A model generated the notes under the pieces. It was not told the origin of the DNA. It did no database searches and saw only the letters and a list, made by a program, of their open reading frames with translations. Of a DNA stretch of 13,791 nt, positions 12,334 to 13,791 are shown piece by piece. The stretch covers positions 1 to 13,791 of the forward strand of contig JBKPHP010000119.1 of the NCBI GenBank assembly GCA_046729895.1, given 5' to 3'. How positions within the stretch are numbered: position 1 is the first letter of the stretch; each line of letters starts with the position of its first letter. A program made the position numbers and the translations under genes. The DNA is from DASXBA01 sp046729895. Its GTDB lineage: Bacteria; Actinomycetota; Thermoleophilia; Solirubrobacterales; Thermoleophilaceae.

Positions 12334-12590
12334 GGCACGAGGAGCAAGCCGCGAGGATGGAGCGCGACGCGGAGCGCCTGGAGGAGCAAAGCGACCGCGT
12401 GGAGCGCCACATAGACGAGACGCGCAGCGACTGGGAGGGCAAGGAGTCCGATACCTCCGTCCCGGGCGCGCAGCCCGACTTGGACGAGGAAGGGGAGGGT
12501 GTCGCGAGCGCCGAGTCGGAGCCCGAGGCCGAGACGGAGCCCGAGGCCGAGTCGGAGCCCGAGGAGCTGCGCGAGGAGCCGGGTCGATGA
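12330..12590 (+). CDS. Small charged coiled-coil protein with acidic repeat tail
   Basis: An 86-residue protein starting at GTG 12330 in a GTGA overlap with the preceding gene. Residues 1-42 are a charged helix with heptad-like spacing (M-E-R-D-A-E-R-L-E-E-Q-S-D-R-V-E-R-H-I-D), likely a coiled coil. The middle has S-V-P-G-A-Q-P-D. Residues 60-80 are repeats of the E-P-E-A-E-T/S type, encoded by near-identical GAGCCCGAGGCCGAG units at about 12517-12565. There is no membrane segment or cysteine. Related small proteins of this style occur in Solirubrobacterales as far as I recall. Function unknown. Confidence 0.72.
   Translation: MRHEEQAARMERDAERLEEQSDRVERHIDETRSDWEGKESDTSVPGAQPDLDEEGEGVASAESEPEAETEPEAESEPEELREEPGR
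12517..12565 (+). repeat. Tandem GAGCCCGAGGCCGAG coding repeats
   Basis: Three near-identical units encode the E-P-E-A-E-(T/S) tail of the coiled-coil protein. The high nucleotide identity suggests recent expansion by slippage, so tail length may vary between strains. Confidence 0.5.
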
Positions 12591-12784
12591 TGGAGACGGG
12601 CCGCGAGGAGTCCGACCAGCTTCCGGAGGAGGGCCCTCCGCAACAGATCCCCGAGGACAAGGGGAACGGGAGTGCGCGCGACGAGGCCGAGCGCACCCCC
12701 GGCGTGCCGGACGAGGACGAGACCGCCACGGGGAATCCGGCCGCGGCCGGCGCGCAGGACCCGGACGAGGATCAGGAGCGCTAG
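12587..12784 (+). CDS. Small acidic, probably disordered protein
   Basis: A 65-residue protein starting at ATG 12587, overlapping the previous stop by 4 bp (ATGA), with GAGGAG 8 nt upstream. A second ATG follows immediately at 12590. Composition is dominated by Glu, Asp, Pro, Gly and Ala, with almost no aromatic or large aliphatic residues, so it should be disordered. Segments such as P-E-D-K-G-N-G-S-A-R-D-E-A-E-R recall hydrophilin-like stress proteins. A longer reading from 12269 in this frame merely runs over the two upstream genes. No family recognised; reality is supported by coupling and codon style. Confidence 0.6.
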   Translation: MMETGREESDQLPEEGPPQQIPEDKGNGSARDEAERTPGVPDEDETATGNPAAAGAQDPDEDQER

Positions 12785-12795
12785 CTACAGGCGCG

Positions 12796-12801
12796 TACCC
12801 T
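12796..12801 (+). promoter_or_regulatory. Probable leaderless -10 box for the membrane metallopeptidase
   Basis: TACCCT lies exactly 7 nt before ATG 12809, which has no ribosome-binding site. It sits in the 24-nt gap after the small-protein operon. No good -35 is visible. This is the third example in the window of TANNNT placed 7 nt before a start codon. Confidence 0.45.
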
Positions 12802-12808
12802 CGTATGC

Positions 12809-13381
12809 ATGAGGGACGCGTTCCGTGCTCCGTTGAAGGCCGCCGGCGTGGCCGTCTTCGTCGTCGGCCTACTGCTGTTCCTGCTCAATCCGCCGTCGCT
12901 GTCGGGCGCGGCGGGCCTGATGGCCTTGATCGGCGGGGCGGTGGCGCTCGTCGTCATTACGGCCTGGGCCACGGTGGCCCTCACGGGCGGCGACTCGATG
13001 ACCGAGCGCGAGTTCGACCGGCTGCTCGAGCGCAGCGAGAGGCTCGCCCAGGAGGGCGAGCCGCAGGCGCCCAGCGACTTCGACGTACTCGTCTCCGACG
13101 CCATCGACGCGCTGCCCCGGGAGTTCCAGCAGCTTCTCGAGCGAACCCCGGTGGTTGTCTCGACGCGCGGCGAGGAGTACCGCGCCTACGGCCATTACTG
13201 GGGCGACACCGTGGTCCGTGACAACTATCCGGACCGGATCGTCATCTACCAGGACACCCTGGAGCGGGACTTCGGGCACGACCCCGACCTGCTGCGGGCT
13301 CAGGTCGAGCGCACCCTCCGCCACGAGCTCGCCCACCACCTGGGCTGGAAGGAGCGCGGCGTACGAGAGCTGGGTCTCTAG
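12809..13381 (+). CDS. Membrane-anchored metallopeptidase-family protein (HExxH, MMP-like)
   Basis: A 190-residue protein. Two hydrophobic helices (about 12-28 and 34-59) anchor the N-terminus, followed by a charged linker and a zincin-like domain (about 90-190). The domain opens with F-D-V-L-V-S-D-A-I-D-A-L-P-R-E-F, continues with P-D-R-I-V-I-Y, and ends with the zinc motif H172-E-L-A-H176-H-L-G, with E182 as a possible third ligand. This is the small MMP-like bacterial family that is usually a soluble protein of about 120 residues, so the anchor is an addition. Whether the domain faces the cytoplasm is not decided by the sequence, though no signal peptidase site is seen. It starts at ATG 12809 without a Shine-Dalgarno. 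Substrate unknown. Confidence 0.87.
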   Translation: MRDAFRAPLKAAGVAVFVVGLLLFLLNPPSLSGAAGLMALIGGAVALVVITAWATVALTGGDSMTEREFDRLLERSERLAQEGEPQAPSDFDVLVSDAIDALPREFQQLLERTPVVVSTRGEEYRAYGHYWGDTVVRDNYPDRIVIYQDTLERDFGHDPDLLRAQVERTLRHELAHHLGWKERGVRELGL

Positions 13382-13405
13382 AGGGGCTAGCCTTGAACCG
13401 GCCCC

Positions 13406-13494
13406 GGAGAGGTGACCGAGCGGCTTAAGGTGCGCGACTGGAAATCGCGTGGGCGGTTAACACTGCCTCGTGGGTTCGAATCCCACCCTCTCCG
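13406..13494 (+). tRNA. tRNA-Ser (anticodon GGA)
   Basis: A class II tRNA of 89 nt without an encoded CCA. Acceptor stem GGAGAGG (13406-13412) pairs with CCTCTCC (13487-13493); discriminator G 13494. The anticodon stem CGCGA/TCGCG (13433-13437, 13445-13449) encloses loop CTGGAAA with anticodon GGA (13440-13442). The long variable arm (GGCGGT/ACTGCC) and T-arm GTGGG-TTCGAAT-CCCAC complete the serine type. It reads UCC and UCU codons. A -10-like TAGCCT lies at 13388-13393. Confidence 0.97.
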
Positions 13495-13496
13495 CT

Positions 13497-13520
13497 CCCC
13501 CGAGTGGACCACAGGGGGGG
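13497..13520 (+). terminator. Possible hairpin terminator after tRNA-Ser
   Basis: CCCCC (13497-13501) pairs with the G-run at 13514-13520, and TGG/CCA (13505-13507 with 13509-13511) adds an inner pairing. It begins 3 nt after the tRNA. There is no T-run, so the call is tentative. Confidence 0.4.
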
Positions 13521-13554
13521 CGAAATCCCGGAAGCGTCCTGCTTAGAGGGGCCT

Positions 13555-13791
13555 ATGGCCCTAAAAGGCAGCACGGTAGAGCGGGAAATGGCCCGGATCG
13601 CCGGAGCGGCCCATTGGGTTGTCTCGCGCGCGCAGTTGCTGCGTGCGGGCATCAGCGTCGATGAGATCAGGTACAGGCTGCGCACCGGAGCGCTGATCCC
13701 CGAGTTCCGCGGCGTCTATCGCGTGGGACACCGCGCCCCGAGCCTCGAGGCGCGTTACCTGGCGGCCGTGCGGGCCTGTGGCGATCGAGCG
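13555..13791 (+). CDS. AbiEi-type antitoxin N-terminal domain protein (partial)
   Basis: The first 79 codons of a gene cut by the right edge. ATG 13555 is preceded by GAGGGG. The reading matches the winged-helix N-terminal domain of the AbiEi family: an opening helix, W-V-V-S-R-A-Q-L-L-R-A-G-I-S (21-34), then I-R-Y-R-L-R-T-G-A-L-I-P (about 38-49), and F-R-G-V-Y-R-V-G-H (51-59). In Actinobacteria this domain often precedes a DUF559-type, endonuclease-like region in an orphan protein, rather than forming a true AbiE toxin-antitoxin pair. The rest lies outside the window, so neither reading can be decided. It lies 60 bp after tRNA-Ser. Confidence 0.82.
   Translation, partial: MALKGSTVEREMARIAGAAHWVVSRAQLLRAGISVDEIRYRLRTGALIPEFRGVYRVGHRAPSLEARYLAAVRACGDRA

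Noticed and set aside
12517..12565. CRISPR-like or other array
   Set aside because: The repeats are in frame inside a coding region and have no unique spacers.
12269..12586. N-terminal extension of the 65-residue acidic protein
   Set aside because: The extension overlaps both upstream small genes out of frame. ATG 12587 has a ribosome-binding site and an ATGA junction.
13425..13685. Minus-strand open frame with a GEGGIRTHEA segment
   Set aside because: It is the antisense of tRNA-Ser plus the start of the AbiEi-type gene. Such tRNA-derived frames are a well-known false annotation.

Overview
The window is GC-rich, tightly packed chromosomal DNA from an actinobacterium. The gene styles suggest the Thermoleophilia/Solirubrobacterales: frequent 4-bp ATGA/GTGA overlaps, several starts without a Shine-Dalgarno site, an RsbA-type MEDS/HATPase anti-sigma regulator, a DUF7218-type KDDKQYEGLRKRGMSKERAAKIAN protein, and an AbiEi-type N-terminal domain. 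The lineage call is an inference from gene content, not a database result. No insertion sequence, integrase, phage gene or CRISPR array is visible.

Layout, left to right. (1) 1-1060: the start of a secreted-protein gene (minus strand, cut by the window edge, with a TTGACA promoter), then an ArsR repressor coupled to an SRPBCC/AHSA1 protein. (2) 1103-3526: a DrrAB-like ABC exporter (minus) divergent from a marR gene. A 15-bp palindrome sits in the shared promoter, and both transcription units are followed by hairpins. (3) 3705-4877: a two-domain DNA-binding protein (RHH plus excisionase-type HTH) coupled to clpP. An 18-bp perfect palindrome overlaps its start codon and short CTCAGGC repeats flank the pair. 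(4) 9432 down to 4862, minus strand: an RsbA-like regulator behind a SigB/SigF-like promoter, a GAF histidine kinase with its NarL-type response regulator, then an SDR coupled to a divergent QueA-like protein. (5) 9490-12091, plus: a metallo-beta-lactamase-fold hydrolase followed by an exported sulfatase-like protein, which appears to start at CTG in a CTGA overlap. (6) 12127-12784: three small hydrophilic proteins (DUF7218/KGG-like, a coiled coil with an acidic tail, and an acidic disordered protein). (7) 12796-13381: a membrane-anchored HExxH metallopeptidase. (8) 13406-13494: tRNA-Ser(GGA), followed by the first 79 codons of an AbiEi-type gene running off the right edge.

The genes read as several small signal-response modules rather than one pathway: repressor plus effector (ArsR/SRPBCC), repressor plus exporter (MarR/ABC), DNA-binding protein plus protease (RHH-HTH/ClpP), and a stress-signalling cluster (RsbA-like, GAF kinase/regulator). 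The features that best repay attention are the palindrome over the HTH-clpP start, the DosS-like His/Tyr spacing in the kinase GAF domain, the stress-sigma promoter on the anti-sigma regulator, the CTG start of the Tat-exported sulfatase-like protein, and the repeated TANNNT-N7-start arrangement of probable leaderless promoters.
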